Of a stretch of 64,000 bases of DNA, positions 63,874 through 64,000 are shown in pieces (position 1 is the first letter of the stretch; each line of letters begins with the position of its first letter). The notes under the pieces are model-generated. The model had not been told where the DNA came from. It searched no databases and worked only from the letters and a program-made list of their open reading frames with translations. Both the position numbers and the translations under genes were made by a program. This DNA is from Longimycelium tulufanense (GTDB lineage: Bacteria > Actinomycetota > Actinomycetes > Mycobacteriales > Pseudonocardiaceae), in NCBI RefSeq assembly GCF_014645795.1, contig NZ_BMMK01000013.1, positions 102,867-166,866 on the forward strand, read 5' to 3'.

Positions 63874-63951
63874 GGAATCATCGAGAAGGTTTGGTGACAG
63901 ACGCCCTGGATCTGGTCGCGCGGGATGGTGCGGTTGGTGATGGTGTGCGTG

Positions 63952-63972
63952 TGTTCTTTGAGAACTCAACAG
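63952..63972 (+). ncRNA. 16S rRNA leader with boxA-like antitermination motif
   Basis: TTCTTTGAGAACTCAACAG, the sequence found ahead of 16S rRNA genes in Pseudonocardiaceae and related actinomycetes (boxA core TTCTTTGA). It places the start of an rrn operon just past the right end of the window; the 16S gene itself is not reached. Confidence 0.8.
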
Positions 63973-64000
63973 CGTGCCGGATGTATGCCAGTGATGGTGG

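Overview
The window is high-GC DNA (about 70%) with dense, mostly overlapping genes, GTG starts and strong GGAGG ribosome sites, so an actinobacterium. Several neighbourhoods point to a filamentous mycolata relative, most likely Pseudonocardiaceae (an inference, not provable here): the bacterial proteasome activator bpa, a galactan glycosyltransferase/exporter set (glfT1, wzt, wzm), a hisC and quinone-reductase neighbourhood resembling Rv3772-Rv3783 of Mycobacterium tuberculosis, and a fabG4/htdX/fadA2-like locus with its own TetR regulator.

Layout. 0-15.4 kb, mostly minus strand: a GH38 alpha-mannosidase, a secreted S1 protease, a three-gene sugar ABC importer without an ATPase gene, an acyltransferase-3 membrane protein with a secreted DUF1023 hydrolase, a two-component system and a secreted esterase. 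15.6-19.4 kb: 2-oxoacid dehydrogenase E1alpha-E1beta-E2. 19.6-28.5 kb: a broken DUF2867 gene, a PadR repressor, and a fatty-acid-type regulon (SCP2 protein, TetR, FabG, MaoC, thiolase) sharing a double operator, then two small metabolic genes. 28.6-32.1 kb: galactan transfer/export operon with a TylF-type methyltransferase. 45.2-62 kb: bpa, an aminotransferase-fold protein, oxidoreductase, secreted peptidases, a frameshifted 5'-nucleotidase, a VapBC-like pair, hisC and acetoacetyl-CoA synthetase, with three tRNAs. The window closes in the promoter and leader of an rRNA operon.

The most interesting part is 32.1-45.1 kb, which looks like an accessory block set between the galactan genes and bpa. 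It holds a FecBCDE-type ABC importer, an NmrA-like oxidoreductase, an MFS transporter and a compact RiPP operon: a 35-residue precursor peptide, a leader-binding ocin-ThiF-like protein, an S15/CocE-like hydrolase, a YcaO cyclodehydratase and a two-domain SagB-type dehydrogenase. Three sites resembling the actinobacterial Zur (zinc uptake regulator) box lie in front of the ABC importer, in front of the MFS gene and over the precursor promoter. The precursor's presumed core has three Ser and two His and no Cys or Thr. Taken together this suggests a zinc-responsive, oxazole/imidazole-containing peptide metallophore: made by the YcaO operon, exported by the MFS protein and re-imported by the ABC system. 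The gene families are read directly from sequence; the Zur assignment and the metallophore role are inference.

Duplicated scraps of the MFS gene and of the leader-binding gene flank the operon, a cluster of DnaA-box sequences is embedded in the sagB-like gene, and several genes elsewhere carry apparent lesions (amber stop, frameshift, missing catalytic residues). These are listed as separate observations.
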